64,000 bases of DNA from Methanosarcina sp. (GCF_028693135.1 NZ_JAQUVZ010000008.1:1-64000); one strand, 5' to 3'. Positions 1 through 9,153 are shown, counted from the stretch's first letter. Program-made: numbers and translations. The notes: generated from the sequence alone by a model not told the origin.

Positions 1-1
1 T

Positions 2-445
2 GTAACGGAGCCTGATACTAATGTAACGGGACCTGAAACCAATGTAATGGGACCTGAAACCAATGTAACGGAGCCTGATACTAACGTAACGGGACCTGAA
101 ACCAATGTAACGGGACCTGAAACCAATGTAACGGAGCCTGATACTAACGTAACGGGACCTGAAACCAACGTAACGGGACCTGAAACCAATGTAACGGGAC
201 CTGAAACCAATGTAACGGGACCTGAAACCAATGTAACGGGACCTGAAACCAATGTAACGGGACCTGAAACCAACGTAACGGAGCCTGATACTAACGTAAC
301 GGGACCTGAAACCAACGTAACGGAACCCGAAACTAACGTAACAGAACTCGAAGCTAACTTAACAGAACTCGAAGCTAACTTAACAGAACTCGAAGCTAAC
401 TTAACGTTACCAGAAATCAACTTTACAGAACCAGAAACTAACGAG
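2..445 (+). repeat. 21-bp coding tandem repeat (heptad stalk)
   Basis: About 22 copies of a 21-bp unit (aatgtaacgggacctgaaac plus one base) code for the sequon heptads. Two versions alternate, GPET and EPDT, and the last five copies drift to ELEA, LPEI and EPET. The near-identical central copies point to recent slippage or unequal recombination. Confidence 0.95.
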
Positions 446-1579
446 ACTATACCGGTTACCCTGGTACCGCCAACAATAGGAACCAGTAGCGAGATCGCTG
501 TACTTAATGAATCCACAAACACTACAACCAGGGTGGATGTAGGTCCCGATGCTGGAGGATTTGCGGTAAATCCTGCGGGAACAAACGTGTATGTGACGAA
601 TGTTAACAACAACACTGTTTCTGTAATTGATGCAGCTACAAACGATGTTACAGCCACAGTTGATGTTGGGGATCACCCTTCCGGAGTTGCCGTGAACCCG
701 GCTGGGACATACGTGTATGTGACAAATATTATCAGTAATACTGTGTCTGTAATCAACGTAGCTACAAACACCGTTGTATCCACGGTTAATGTTGGGAATC
801 ATCCTTCCGGAATTGCAGTGCACCCTGATGGGACATATGTGTATGTGACGAATATCAACAGCAATACTGTGTCTGTAATCAACGCAGCTACAAACACTGT
901 TGCAGCCACAGTTAATGTTGGCAAGTATCCTTCAGGAATTGCACTTCACCCTGATGGGACATACGTGTATGTGACGAATATTATCAGTAATACTGTGTCT
1001 GTAATCAACGTAGCTACAAACACCGTTGTATCCACGGTTAATGTTGGGGATTATCCTGCTGGAATTGCAATGCACCCTGATGGAACATACGTGTATGTGA
1101 CGAATATTATCAGTAATACTGTCACCATAATCAACGTAGCTACAAACACCGTTGTATCCACGGTTAATGTTGGCAGGTATCCTGCTGGAATTTCAGTCGT
1201 GGGAACATACGTGTATGTGACGAATATTATCAGTAATACTGTCACCATAATTGACACAACCACAAACATTGTAACATCCACGGTGCCTGTGGGAAAAACT
1301 CCTGTCCCAGTTGGGAAATGCGTTTGTCCTGTTCCAATAATTAAACCACGCCCTGTTGCAAACTTTGTCAGCAAGGTCATCTATACGGTGCAGTTCACAG
1401 ACCGCTCGAAATATGCAACTAAATGGTCCTGGAACTTTGGAGACGGAACATATTCAACAAAGCAGAACCCTCTGCACATATACAAAAAAGCAGGAAACTA
1501 CACTGTTAAACTAAAAGTAACCAACAAATTCGGTACAAGTTCAAAAACTTATATAGTCAGGGTATGTACCGGCAGGTGA
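2..1579 (+). CDS. Surface YVTN beta-propeller/PKD protein, 5'-partial
   Basis: The frame is open from the left edge, so the true start and any signal peptide lie outside the window. From N to C: about 22 heptads of the form NVTGPET/NVTEPDT, a linker, about seven roughly 42-residue repeats carrying the YVTN signature (TYVYVTNI..NTVSVI), then a C-terminal PKD domain with the WSWNFGDG motif. These are known extracellular domain types of Methanosarcina surface proteins; the propeller probably binds a ligand or packs in the cell envelope. Most heptads hold an N-x-T sequon, so the stalk is probably heavily N-glycosylated. No C-terminal membrane anchor is visible, so attachment must be N-terminal or non-covalent. 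Function beyond a cell-surface role is not known. Confidence 0.9.
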   Translation, partial: VTEPDTNVTGPETNVMGPETNVTEPDTNVTGPETNVTGPETNVTEPDTNVTGPETNVTGPETNVTGPETNVTGPETNVTGPETNVTGPETNVTEPDTNVTGPETNVTEPETNVTELEANLTELEANLTELEANLTLPEINFTEPETNETIPVTLVPPTIGTSSEIAVLNESTNTTTRVDVGPDAGGFAVNPAGTNVYVTNVNNNTVSVIDAATNDVTATVDVGDHPSGVAVNPAGTYVYVTNIISNTVSVINVATNTVVSTVNVGNHPSGIAVHPDGTYVYVTNINSNTVSVINAATNTVAATVNVGKYPSGIALHPDGTYVYVTNIISNTVSVINVATNTVVSTVNVGDYPAGIAMHPDGTYVYVTNIISNTVTIINVATNTVVSTVNVGRYPAGISVVGTYVYVTNIISNTVTIIDTTTNIVTSTVPVGKTPVPVGKCVCPVPIIKPRPVANFVSKVIYTVQFTDRSKYATKWSWNFGDGTYSTKQNPLHIYKKAGNYTVKLKVTNKFGTSSKTYIVRVCTGR

Positions 1580-1798
1580 TGGAACAACACTATTTAGCAG
1601 AACCAGAAAACCAGTATAAAAGTAACGTTTAAGGGACACTAAACTTATTTTTTGTTACTGCCCCTGGAGTGTGGAGGAGCACAAATACCCTGACCTGTAT
1701 GTCGGGGATTGAGTGCCCTCTCACCCTGTTGTCTTTTTTAAACCTCCAGATCATCGCTTTTTTTCAAAATGAGTCTTCTTTTTGGCATATCGAATTAA

Positions 1799-1927
1799 GC
1801 AGGCTATAACAGGACCTTTACTAACGCCGTCGAAAACAACTTGGAACTTTCAGGCTCTTTTGATCCTAGCAGGGAACTATACTTAAACGACCCTGCTGAA
1901 GTCCCGGAAGAAGAGTTGATGACATAA
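1799..1927 (+). pseudogene. Possible 3' remnant of an unidentified gene
   Basis: The 403-bp gap between the surface protein and the next gene holds a short open frame without a start. It ends in residues LNDPAEVPEEELMT and TAA at 1925-1927, and its composition looks coding (Glu/Asp-rich, AGG for Arg). I do not recognise the family. It may be the tail of a lost gene or chance; the rest of the gap shows nothing else. Confidence 0.25.
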
Positions 1928-1982
1928 TTCAATTCCTTGGGAAAAAATTCAAGCCTGTAAAGAGCACAGGTTGCTGAGACTT

Positions 1983-2840
1983 TTATCTTTTTTTCTCAAG
2001 AAACACGACAGTATTGTAAACAGGAGGTTCCGGCTGGATTCTCTCATGTTCCTCAAAGCCCTCCGGCAAATCAAGCAGGCAGTTCCTGTTCAACAGTTTC
2101 ATTAACCCTTTTTCGTAAATCCTGCACGAGATTCTGCTCCCGACGGGCATTACCTTTAAAAGATGTTCAAGGATTTCTTTTTTGGGCTCGGCCTGAGCTG
2201 CTATCATCAGGGCTTTAATCCCTGTATCCGGATTCAGTGCAAAGCCCTCTCCATTCAGTGAAAAATGGTTTCCGTTGATTATTGTGACAGCTTCGGAAAG
2301 CCCGAGTTTTTCCAGCACTTTTTTTGACAGGTTTGCCCGGCCGGAGTCCTGTTCTATCCCCATGCTTTTCACCCCATGCTGCCTGAAAAAGACTATCAGG
2401 GTAAGGGGGAGCGGGCCACTCCCAAGGAAGGCAACCCTGTCCCCGGGAGAAAGCCCGAGCCCTCCGGATTCCGTGTGGACCAGCTTGAGATAATTTCCGT
2501 AAAAGGGAAATTTTTCCAGAGTAGCCCAGGGGGAATCACTCTCAAGGATTTCATTTGCATGCTCAGTTTCAAGCCTTACGGTGTACAGACTTCTAAACCT
2601 GCTCAAATCAGCAAAAACCGGGTCCAGTTCCTTTTTTTGCAAAAGTTTGAGGGCTGAATCCTCTTCAATGTCCATAGTGATTAAAGAATCCAGCTTCCGG
2701 AAAAGTTTCCCTGGTCGGTCCAACGGCCCGTAAAGTATTTCGTCATTGGACAGTACCCTTATATCCCGGTGCAAAGCAAGAATGTCTTCGAGAACAATCT
2801 CAGGTGAAAGCTCCACGCTTTCGTCAACTTCAATAGCCAT
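1983..2840 (-). CDS. Nicotianamine synthase-like aminopropyl/methyltransferase-fold protein
   Basis: 285 residues. The centre (about 135-150) reads VAFLGSGPLPLT, the SAM-binding signature of nicotianamine synthases, in a Rossmann-type methyltransferase fold; the N-terminal helical half also fits that family. Known archaeal members use the aminocarboxypropyl group of SAM to build thermonicotianamine, a metal chelator; a metallophore or nickel/iron handling role here is inferred. The start is ATG with a GGAATTGG stretch upstream. An ArsR-type regulator and a small membrane protein follow upstream on the same strand, which would suit a metal-responsive group, but the spacings (181 and 70 bp) do not prove an operon. 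No dehydrogenase partner (as in staphylopine synthesis) is seen nearby. Confidence 0.8.
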   Translation of the reverse strand: MAIEVDESVELSPEIVLEDILALHRDIRVLSNDEILYGPLDRPGKLFRKLDSLITMDIEEDSALKLLQKKELDPVFADLSRFRSLYTVRLETEHANEILESDSPWATLEKFPFYGNYLKLVHTESGGLGLSPGDRVAFLGSGPLPLTLIVFFRQHGVKSMGIEQDSGRANLSKKVLEKLGLSEAVTIINGNHFSLNGEGFALNPDTGIKALMIAAQAEPKKEILEHLLKVMPVGSRISCRIYEKGLMKLLNRNCLLDLPEGFEEHERIQPEPPVYNTVVFLEKKR

Positions 2841-3021
2841 TCCAATTCCCTGAAGAATATTATGATGTCATGGGATATATGCATATTGAAGATTCCCTCA
2901 AGCTTGAGATACCCTTGCTTTTGGCTCTGGAAACTGTAAAAGACCAAACAATTTTAAAAAAAAACCTTTGGAAAGACATGAAGATTGAAAAAAAACTGAC
3001 AATTGGAAAAAGACCTGGCGG

Positions 3022-3315
3022 TTATTCAAAAATCTTTTTCAGGTCCTCCATAGAAAGGGAGACCTCAAACTCTTTCAACTTAAAAAATTTCTTGGCTCGC
3101 ATATCGTCATCTTCGAGCCTGAGGTCACTTTCAACAAATCCTGCTTTTTCCAGGCGCTTCAAATGCAGGTTTACTACCTGCCTTGAGAGGTCCAGATCCT
3201 TGGCAAGCTCATACACATACCTCTCCCTTTCAGCCAGCAGATAAAGAAGCTTTAATCGGAGCGGGTGGGAGAGGGCCTCGCCTATATCCACAATTTGTTG
3301 AAGTGATTTTGTCAT
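3022..3315 (-). CDS. ArsR-type winged-helix regulator
   Basis: 97 residues, the usual size for a single-domain ArsR protein. The helix-turn-helix reads ALSHPLRLKLLYLL..YVYELAKDLDLSRQVVNLHLKRLEKAGFV, followed by the wing with acidic DDD. No Cys pair typical of metal-sensing ArsR members is present, so the inducer is unclear. It starts with ATG. It lies between the nicotianamine synthase-like gene and a small membrane protein, both on the same strand, and may control one or both. Confidence 0.85.
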   Translation of the reverse strand: MTKSLQQIVDIGEALSHPLRLKLLYLLAERERYVYELAKDLDLSRQVVNLHLKRLEKAGFVESDLRLEDDDMRAKKFFKLKEFEVSLSMEDLKKIFE

Positions 3316-3385
3316 CCGGAATACCTTCGAATTTTCTGATTAAGGATCTGAAACATTCCTTAAACTTCTCTTCCCGTATTAAAGT

Positions 3386-3601
3386 TTAGATTTCTTCCAG
3401 CTTTGACTTTATTTCTTCCACTGTTTTTTTGATATCTTCAATGTCTTTTTCGATCTTCACAAGCTTTTCATTACTTGCAGGTGCCTGGTACCCTGACCTG
3501 TTCAGAAGCACCACTACTGCACCCACAATGAGAAGGATAATAAGAATGTTCAGGAAAAAGCCCCAGAAAGAGCCATACATGCCGTACCCCATACCGTTCA
3601 A
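3386..3601 (-). CDS. Small membrane protein with C-terminal coiled coil
   Basis: About 71 residues: one hydrophobic helix (FLNILIILLIVGAVVVLL) and then a charged heptad-like tail (IEKDIEDIKKTVEEIKSKLEEI). A GAGGTGA ribosome binding site sits five bases before TTG at 3601-3599, so TTG is preferred; the in-frame GTG at 3610 overlaps that site, and an ATG lies three codons inside. Such SHOCT-like short anchors often pair with another membrane protein, but no partner is evident. It precedes the ArsR-type gene by 70 bp on the same strand and could be co-transcribed. Function unknown. Confidence 0.75.
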   Translation of the reverse strand: MNGMGYGMYGSFWGFFLNILIILLIVGAVVVLLNRSGYQAPASNEKLVKIEKDIEDIKKTVEEIKSKLEEI

Positions 3602-3821
3602 AATGTTCACCTCGAGAAAACCAGCTTTTTTTGTTTTATCCGTTTTTTATCCGTTTTGTCATCTTTGTTTTCCTTATTCTATCTATTCTTCCTCATTATA
3701 CTGATTTCAATTATAAATATAAAAAATACCCGGTAGAGGGGGTCTAATATCAAAATAAAAACCTGAATAATTAACCCGAGGAATTGAAACAAATAAAAAA
3801 AGGATGGTTTATGGTCGGAAT

Positions 3822-4304
3822 TTAGTTGCCATATCCCATGCAGTATCCGTGTCCGTGTCCGCGAGCGTATCCGGAACCACGGGCAAACCTTCCACAGGTC
3901 TGAGCTCCTGCAGGAACATCGTATCCGGTAAACACATCACCAGTTACTGCGTCGATTCTTGCCTGCGTGTAGACTCCGTCTTTGTCCTCATAGGAGACAA
4001 TCCACCAGCGGTTCATCTGATATATGTTGTCTTTGGAGATGTCGGCATCAATCTCATCCTCTGCGATTTCAAAAGCCTCATCTACTGTCTTGACTTGGAG
4101 TTCTACGGGTCCATCTGCATTGTAGTAAGGGCAAGCAGCGAAGTTGTCTGCACCAGAGTCTGTAGATCTGGCAGCCCATCTTTGCATGAACCCGGGGCCG
4201 TAGTTTGCTCTTGTATCATCTGAAGCTACTGCACTGACAACTGCTGCTCCGAATGTACCTATCAGCAGTGTGGCCAGGAGAATTGCTATTATACTTTTCT
4301 TCAT
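3822..4304 (-). CDS. Secreted PepSY-like protein
   Basis: 160 residues. A clear signal peptide (KKSIIAILLATLLIGTFGAAVVSAVA) is followed by a region with a PepSY-like pattern: VDEAFEIAEDEI, then WWIVSYEDKDGVYTQARIDAVTGDVF. The tail is rich in Gly, Tyr and His (GYARGHGHGYCMGYGN) and holds a Cys, which could bind metal. The start is ATG with AAGGTGA upstream. A 26-bp perfect palindrome lies about 60 bp ahead, so the gene is probably regulated. PepSY proteins usually inhibit peptidases or bind envelope partners; the real role here is unknown. Confidence 0.8.
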   Translation of the reverse strand: MKKSIIAILLATLLIGTFGAAVVSAVASDDTRANYGPGFMQRWAARSTDSGADNFAACPYYNADGPVELQVKTVDEAFEIAEDEIDADISKDNIYQMNRWWIVSYEDKDGVYTQARIDAVTGDVFTGYDVPAGAQTCGRFARGSGYARGHGHGYCMGYGN

Positions 4305-4365
4305 TTTATTTCACCTTCAATTTTTACTTTTTGTTTATATTTGCTTTAAAGATGGTCATTTACAC

Positions 4366-4391
4366 CATATGTAGTGGTTATACTACATATG
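4366..4391 (-). promoter_or_regulatory. 26-bp palindrome, probable operator of the PepSY-like gene
   Basis: The arms CATATGTAGT and ACTACATATG are perfect inverted copies around a 6-bp centre. A TATA-like stretch (AAATATAAAC on the minus strand, near 4331-4342) lies between it and the gene start at 4304. A site upstream of the TATA box suits an activator rather than a repressor. Confidence 0.5.
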
Positions 4392-4445
4392 TATCCATAA
4401 AATAATAAATAGCTTTTGGTCACTACTGCTGTTTTTTCCAGAAAT

Positions 4446-4760
4446 TTAGCGGTACTTCTCATTTAGCCATCCTACAAGCGGTGGGATCCAGCAGAGATTT
4501 GCAGCAATTGTCTCAAGGGCGGTATAGGTCTGAGTTGTCGGGCTGAAACCCATAACTCTTACTCCGAGCAGTCCGATAGGAACAATTATGATTACAAAAA
4601 GACTTGCCAGCATGACCGGATGGTGGACATATCTGGAAAAACCGGCTTTTCACGACCCTTCAGTACGTTTGAGGAAGAGCATGCCTGAAATGTTGGCCCC
4701 TATCTGATCACTGAGGGCATAGAAGTAGGGGATGTAAAATATCCCATGAAAACCGTTAAA
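4446..4760 (-). pseudogene. Remnant of a polytopic membrane protein
   Basis: Reading the minus strand gives a coding-like stretch: GIFYIPYFYALSDQ, ANISGMLFLKRTEGS, then an in-frame stop, then [38 protein letters not shown] and the final NEKYR before TAA at 4446-4448. No start is present upstream. The two hydrophobic segments suggest the C-terminal part of a membrane protein. I do not recognise the family. The interior stop and missing 5' part mark it as decayed. Confidence 0.5.
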
Positions 4761-4834
4761 AGGTAAATTACAGGGAGATGAAAAAATCCCTGTTTCAAAC
4801 TTTGTTAGTAATCAAAACCGTAAGACAGCCTTGA

Positions 4835-4899
4835 TTTTATTTCTCATTCAATTTTATTTCTCATTCAATTTTATTTCTCATTCAATTTTATTTCTCATA
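4835..4899. repeat. 18-bp tandem repeat at the 3' end of the S16 peptidase gene
   Basis: Just over three copies of an 18-bp unit (tttatttctcattcaatt on the plus strand). The first copy covers the stop codon region of the peptidase gene, so the repeat grew from the end of the gene. Confidence 0.85.
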
Positions 4900-5805
4900 C
4901 TTCAGCACGTCATCAATAGTATTCACATACTCGATGTCGATTCCGACATTTTCTTCGAGATATTCTTCGGCATCCACGACTTCCTCTACTCTTTGGATGA
5001 CGGTAAAGCCTCCATATTTTCGTTCTACGAACCTGTAAATTACAAGTTCACTGTTTTCCTCGGGAAGAAGGAAGAGGGTTTTACCTCCGGTTTTTGAGGC
5101 TCTGGCTTTTTCGAGGACACCACTGATAGGCCCAACGTTACCTTTCTGGTCAATGGTGCCTGTAAGGGTTATACTGTCATTAAGTTCGGTGCCTGAGAGA
5201 GCAGAAATCATCAGAAGGGTCATGAGGGCACCTGCACTGGGTCCGTCGACGCCGGGAATTTCATCTTTCGCAGTAATGCTGAAGATAGTGTCACTGCCCG
5301 AGAGGGGGATTCCTGTCTTGTTCTGGGCAACGAAAACCGCGGTATTTGCGGCATCCTGGAAGACTATACCCATGAGGGGAGTTGTCTGGACAAGCACACG
5401 GCCTTTTCCAGGCTGGATCTCAGCCGAGATGTTGATAAGGGTGCCTTCTTCGGAGATTGATTCCCGGACAAGGGGGCCTGTTTGCTCGGTTTCGATTTTC
5501 TGGAAGACAGCAGGGCCCTGAAGAGTGGCAAAACCTTCCCTGCCGGCGGGGCACGCCTGAAGATCAGATTCTAGTTTAAAAACTTTTTCACGATAGAACT
5601 CTATCTGAGAAGCATAAGACTGCAGGGAACCGGTATCCTGAAGAGTTTGGGCTTTAAGCTTTTCATTTTCCCTCTCAAGGGAATTTATACTGGCCTGCAT
5701 TTCCTGGATCTGCTCGCTCCCGGGAGGCGTGGGCTGGAACCAGACAAAATAAGCGTTTGCAACAAGAGAAAGGACCAGGAGAAAAGTAAGGAGTTTGGAT
5801 TTCAT
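4888..5805 (-). CDS. Membrane-anchored Lon-type (S16) serine peptidase
   Basis: 305 residues. An N-terminal signal/anchor (LLTFLLVLSLVANAYFVWF) is followed by a coiled coil (about 30-80) and an S16 proteolytic domain. The catalytic Ser is in DGPSAGALM and the Lys in GPISGVLEKARA, the Ser-Lys pair of Lon; the preceding TGTIDQKGNVG fits the fold. There is no AAA+ domain, so it is a stand-alone extracytoplasmic archaeal member of the family. The start is ATG at 5805. The target is unknown; the coiled coil may recruit substrate or form the oligomer. Confidence 0.9.
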   Translation of the reverse strand: MKSKLLTFLLVLSLVANAYFVWFQPTPPGSEQIQEMQASINSLERENEKLKAQTLQDTGSLQSYASQIEFYREKVFKLESDLQACPAGREGFATLQGPAVFQKIETEQTGPLVRESISEEGTLINISAEIQPGKGRVLVQTTPLMGIVFQDAANTAVFVAQNKTGIPLSGSDTIFSITAKDEIPGVDGPSAGALMTLLMISALSGTELNDSITLTGTIDQKGNVGPISGVLEKARASKTGGKTLFLLPEENSELVIYRFVERKYGGFTVIQRVEEVVDAEEYLEENVGIDIEYVNTIDDVLKYEK

Positions 5806-6213
5806 ATAACGAATTATTTTGCCTCGGCTGGTACTTATTTCTTCCTTAAGACCGAAACTTATCAGGAAAGTTATCCAGAACCGGTTTTTGGCTCGTATGG
5901 CTGGTCTACCAGGAGTATAACCCTTGTTTCACATCACATTCTTCCACATATTGTTCCTTGCCTTGCTTTATATTTACCCGCTGTCTTTCCCGTCGTGCTT
6001 CCACATCAGTGTTACTTTCAGATCTGTTTCCTTTACGACCCAGATAGAGTGAGAATAAGATATATAAAATAGTAAATAATTAGATAAATAATTAATTATA
6101 TAAATCAGATGTTGCTATCTTCCGTAGTTTGTCTCTTGTCCGAGATTGGAGATAAAACAATTAAAAACAGAGAAACGTTGTATTTTAGATATTCATTTTT
6201 TAAAAAAGAGAGA

Positions 6214-6249
6214 GCAGTAATTACCCTGTTTTTGAAGGGCATTTACTGC
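6214..6249 (-). terminator. Stem-loop terminator after the 41-residue zinc protein
   Basis: Arms GCAGTAATTACCCT and AGGGCATTTACTGC pair at 12 of 14 positions. On the minus strand the stem is followed by CTCTCTTTTTTA. It lies 60 bp past the stop of the small gene at 6310. The remaining sequence from 5806 to 6213 shows no gene that I can support. Confidence 0.55.
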
Positions 6250-6309
6250 CGTAAATCTTTTTTTTGAGTGGTGTGTATTTATTTAAATGGTATTCTTACC
6301 ATTCATTTC

Positions 6310-6435
6310 TCACTGTTTCTTCTTTTCCTGTTCTTCTGCAAGAGCAACCTTTTTACCGCAGAGGTCGCAGTTTCCTTCTTCAGTTATACAGGGCTGTTTA
6401 GGGGCTTCCCCTCCACAAATTCCACACTTTACCAT
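6310..6435 (-). CDS. 41-residue zinc-ribbon-like protein
   Basis: A short gene with two CxxC pairs, KCGICGG near the start and CDLCGKK at 23-29, plus one further Cys, and a Lys/Glu-rich tail (ALAEEQEKKKQ). The layout fits one four-Cys zinc site. The start ATG at 6435 is preceded by GGGAGGTGAG, a strong ribosome binding site, and a stem-loop terminator lies downstream. Small zinc proteins of this kind are common in Methanosarcina, often with unknown function; binding to nucleic acid or protein is possible. Confidence 0.8.
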   Translation of the reverse strand: MVKCGICGGEAPKQPCITEEGNCDLCGKKVALAEEQEKKKQ

Positions 6436-6624
6436 ATTTCACTCACCTCCCACTTCCAATCCTTGGCATTTATGCCATTAATAATAAGCCAGTCATTCAT
6501 TTATACTTAATCTGCATCAAAATATACTAAATGCACTCCAGTGCCCTGAAAGAGTTCATATAGCCCTATGACCTTCAGAGTCTTAACAGAAACTTTTTAA
6601 ATAAAGCCAGAATATATAAATAAT

Positions 6625-7476
6625 ATGAAAGATAGCGGCAGGAAAAAAGAAACCTTCCCTGAAAGCCTGAAAGCCCCGGAAGATTCTGAAATGACGGAAA
6701 TAAAGGCTATCAGAGACAAGCTTAGTGATATGCATAACGATATCAAGAAAGTTATGGAATATTCGAACAGGCTGCGCTTTGAAACTGCTATGGAATGCTC
6801 AAGGCAGGAATACTCAAATGCAATTCTCAGCCACCTCTATGAAGATATCAATAGCGGACTTGAAAGAAATATGGTAAAAAAATGCCCCGAAAAAGAAAAC
6901 TGCAGGTCTTCCTTTACGGCTCTTCTTCAGAAGAACGCAGGGCTTGTAAAACAGGGCAAAGTGGATGATCCACTCCTTTCGGGGAACAGGGAAAAGCTCG
7001 AAGAACTGAGATCTGGAGCCCCTTACAGCAAATGTGAGCAGTGTTTTTCCGAAGTATCCAGCCTTTTCACAAAACAGGTCAACCTCATGCGCTCAATGAG
7101 GATTTATGCCGGCAATCAGGAACAGAAGCCTGATATTTCAGCCCTTGAGACCGGCGCACTTATAAGAGATGTCCTTGAACCGGTATCCAATCCCCAGCGC
7201 CTGGAAATCCTGAGGGCTGTGGCTTTTGAGACAAAAAGCTTCTCAGCCTTTTCCGAAATCACAGGCCTTAGAGGCGGAAACCTGCTTTTCCACCTGCAGA
7301 AGCTTATGGACAGCGGACTGATCCTGCAGCAGCACGAAAGAGGGGACTATATGATTACGGAAAAAGGGTTCAAAATTCTGCAGAGCTTAAACGAATTATA
7401 TTCCTCACTTCAATATTCCCCACTGCAGATCTCTGCCGAAAAAACACCCGGGGAAAAAGAAGAAATTCAGATTTGA
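6625..7476 (+). CDS. Winged-helix transcriptional regulator with Cys-rich N-terminal half
   Basis: 283 residues. The C-terminal part (about 190-265) is an ArsR-like winged helix: NPQRLEILRAVAF..FSAFSEITGLRGGNLLFHLQKLMDSGLI, with wing GDYMITEKG. The N-terminal half is helical with Cys residues (KKCPEKENC and SKCEQCF) that may form a metal or redox site. No ribosome binding site precedes the ATG; a TATA-like TTTTTAAATAAAG lies about 25-35 bp upstream, so the mRNA is probably leaderless. Its signal and targets cannot be read from the sequence; the divergent small zinc protein gene is a candidate target. Confidence 0.8.
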   Translation: MKDSGRKKETFPESLKAPEDSEMTEIKAIRDKLSDMHNDIKKVMEYSNRLRFETAMECSRQEYSNAILSHLYEDINSGLERNMVKKCPEKENCRSSFTALLQKNAGLVKQGKVDDPLLSGNREKLEELRSGAPYSKCEQCFSEVSSLFTKQVNLMRSMRIYAGNQEQKPDISALETGALIRDVLEPVSNPQRLEILRAVAFETKSFSAFSEITGLRGGNLLFHLQKLMDSGLILQQHERGDYMITEKGFKILQSLNELYSSLQYSPLQISAEKTPGEKEEIQI

Positions 7477-7584
7477 CTCTTTTCCCGGAGCCGAACAGGA
7501 AAGTAAAAAAGCAAAGTATTCAGGGATGTAGGCTATTCCCGGTTTATTCATAATACGTTCAAACCCTTTCATCCCTGTGCTTTT

Positions 7585-7759
7585 TCTTTCAATTCCTATG
7601 CATTTCCTTTCAATACCTATGCATTTCCTTTCAATTCCTATGCATTTCCTTTCAATTCCTATGAATTTCCTTTCAATTCCTATGCATTTTAACTCTCTTC
7701 AGCTTTCTTTACGTTCGAATCCCTATGCATTTTAACTCTCTTCGGCTTTCTTTACGTTC
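7585..7759. repeat. 21-bp tandem repeat plus 39-bp duplication of the cysS 3' end
   Basis: About five copies of a 21-bp unit (ctttcaattcctatgcattt) run into two copies of a 39-bp segment, 7678-7716 and 7721-7759, that differ at one base. The second copy includes the cysS stop codon, so the end of cysS has been copied downstream of itself. Confidence 0.85.
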
Positions 7760-9153
7760 GGCCCTTCTTTTTTGTCCTGTATGACATAACCCAGTGCCTT
7801 TATTTTCTCCCTGAGGGCATCGGAAGTTTCCCAGTCTTTATTTTTTCGGGCAGCCTCGCGTTCCTCCACAAGTCTAACAACTTCTTCCGGGATTTCCTCT
7901 TTGCCTGCATTTGTAAAAAGGCCCAGGACATCCGAAAACTGCCTGTAGAAGGAGTAAACTTTTTTCAGAACTTCCCTGTTTTTTCCGGCTTCAAGGTATA
8001 AGTTGGATATGCGTGAAAGTTCCCTGAAAACGGTCAGGGCTTTAGGGGTGTTGAAATCGTCTTCAAGGGCTTGCCTGAACTGAGTTTCAAGTTCCGGAAG
8101 GGACTCAAGGGTCTCTAAATCACCGGGTGATGACTCATCTCCCGCATTCTTCAGAGCGAATTCGAGGTTATCGAGGGCCTCTTTAAGCCTCATATAATTG
8201 TTTTTTGCATTTTCGGCAAAGGCTCCGGAATAGTCCAGCTTTTTCCGGTAGTGCACTGAAAGAAACATGAAACGTACAACCTCACCCCCGTACTTCTCAA
8301 CTACCTCGGGCAAGGTGAAAACGTTTCCCAGGGACTTGCTCATCTTCGCCCCTTCAACTATAAGGTGCTCTCCATGAACCCAGGTGCATACGAAGGGCTT
8401 TCCGGTTGCACCTTCGGACTGGGCGATCTCGTTTTCATGGTGGGGGAAGATCAGGTCCACGCCTCCGGTATGGATGTCCAGGGTCGGACCGAAACTGTTC
8501 ATTGCCATTACCGAGCATTCAATATGCCAGCCAGGACGGATTTTTCCCCAGGGGCTTTCATAACAGATCCCCCTTTCGATTTCCTCAGGTGTTGAGGCTT
8601 TCAGGAGAGCAAAATCCCTTGGGTTGTCTTTATCATACTCGTCCACATCCACAGACGCACCAATCATGATATTATCAAAATCGATCTTTGAAAGCTTGCC
8701 GTAATCTGGAAATCCCGAAATCCTGTAATAGACCGAACCGTCTTTTTCATAAGCCAGCCCTTTTTCGATCAGTTTCCGTGCAAGTTCGATCATGCCGTCA
8801 ACGTTTTCCGTAGCCCTTGGATATGCAAAAGCCCGCTTTATGTTCAGCATATCAAGGCCTTTGAAGAATTCTGCCGTGTATTTATCCGTAAAGTCCTTAA
8901 GAGATATACCTGCTGCTTTTGAGTCCCTTATAGTTTTGTCATCGATGTCCGTAATGTTCATTACGAGTTTTACCCTATACCCGAGGTATTCGAGGGTCCG
9001 CACGATATTGTCCGTCATCAGAAAGGTCCGATAGTTTCCTATGTGGGGCATATTGTAGACCGTAGGCCCGCAGGCATAAATCGAAACCTCACCTTCCTTT
9101 ACAGGTTTGAAGATCTCTTTTTCTCTTGTCAGGGTATTGTAGACTTGCAGCAT
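7732..9153 (-). CDS. cysS: Cysteinyl-tRNA synthetase
   Basis: 473 residues, normal for a class I CysRS. The HIGH motif is PHIGN (residues 36-40), the KMSKS loop is [10 protein letters not shown] (about 265), and the zinc ligands fit C28 (YACGPTVYN), the Cys in WHIECS and the HHENE stretch. It charges tRNA-Cys with cysteine in the cytoplasm. Many methanogens make Cys-tRNA by SepRS/SepCysS, and Methanosarcina is known to carry both routes. The start is ATG. The 3' end of the gene is duplicated in tandem just beyond the stop. Confidence 0.97.
   Translation of the reverse strand: MLQVYNTLTREKEIFKPVKEGEVSIYACGPTVYNMPHIGNYRTFLMTDNIVRTLEYLGYRVKLVMNITDIDDKTIRDSKAAGISLKDFTDKYTAEFFKGLDMLNIKRAFAYPRATENVDGMIELARKLIEKGLAYEKDGSVYYRISGFPDYGKLSKIDFDNIMIGASVDVDEYDKDNPRDFALLKASTPEEIERGICYESPWGKIRPGWHIECSVMAMNSFGPTLDIHTGGVDLIFPHHENEIAQSEGATGKPFVCTWVHGEHLIVEGAKMSKSLGNVFTLPEVVEKYGGEVVRFMFLSVHYRKKLDYSGAFAENAKNNYMRLKEALDNLEFALKNAGDESSPGDLETLESLPELETQFRQALEDDFNTPKALTVFRELSRISNLYLEAGKNREVLKKVYSFYRQFSDVLGLFTNAGKEEIPEEVVRLVEEREAARKNKDWETSDALREKIKALGYVIQDKKEGPNVKKAEES

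Noticed and set aside
5647-6072. 141-codon plus-strand frame
   Set aside because: Mostly antisense to the S16 peptidase and its promoter region.
7585-7690. Regular 21-bp repeats considered as a CRISPR array
   Set aside because: The copies are directly adjacent with no spacers.
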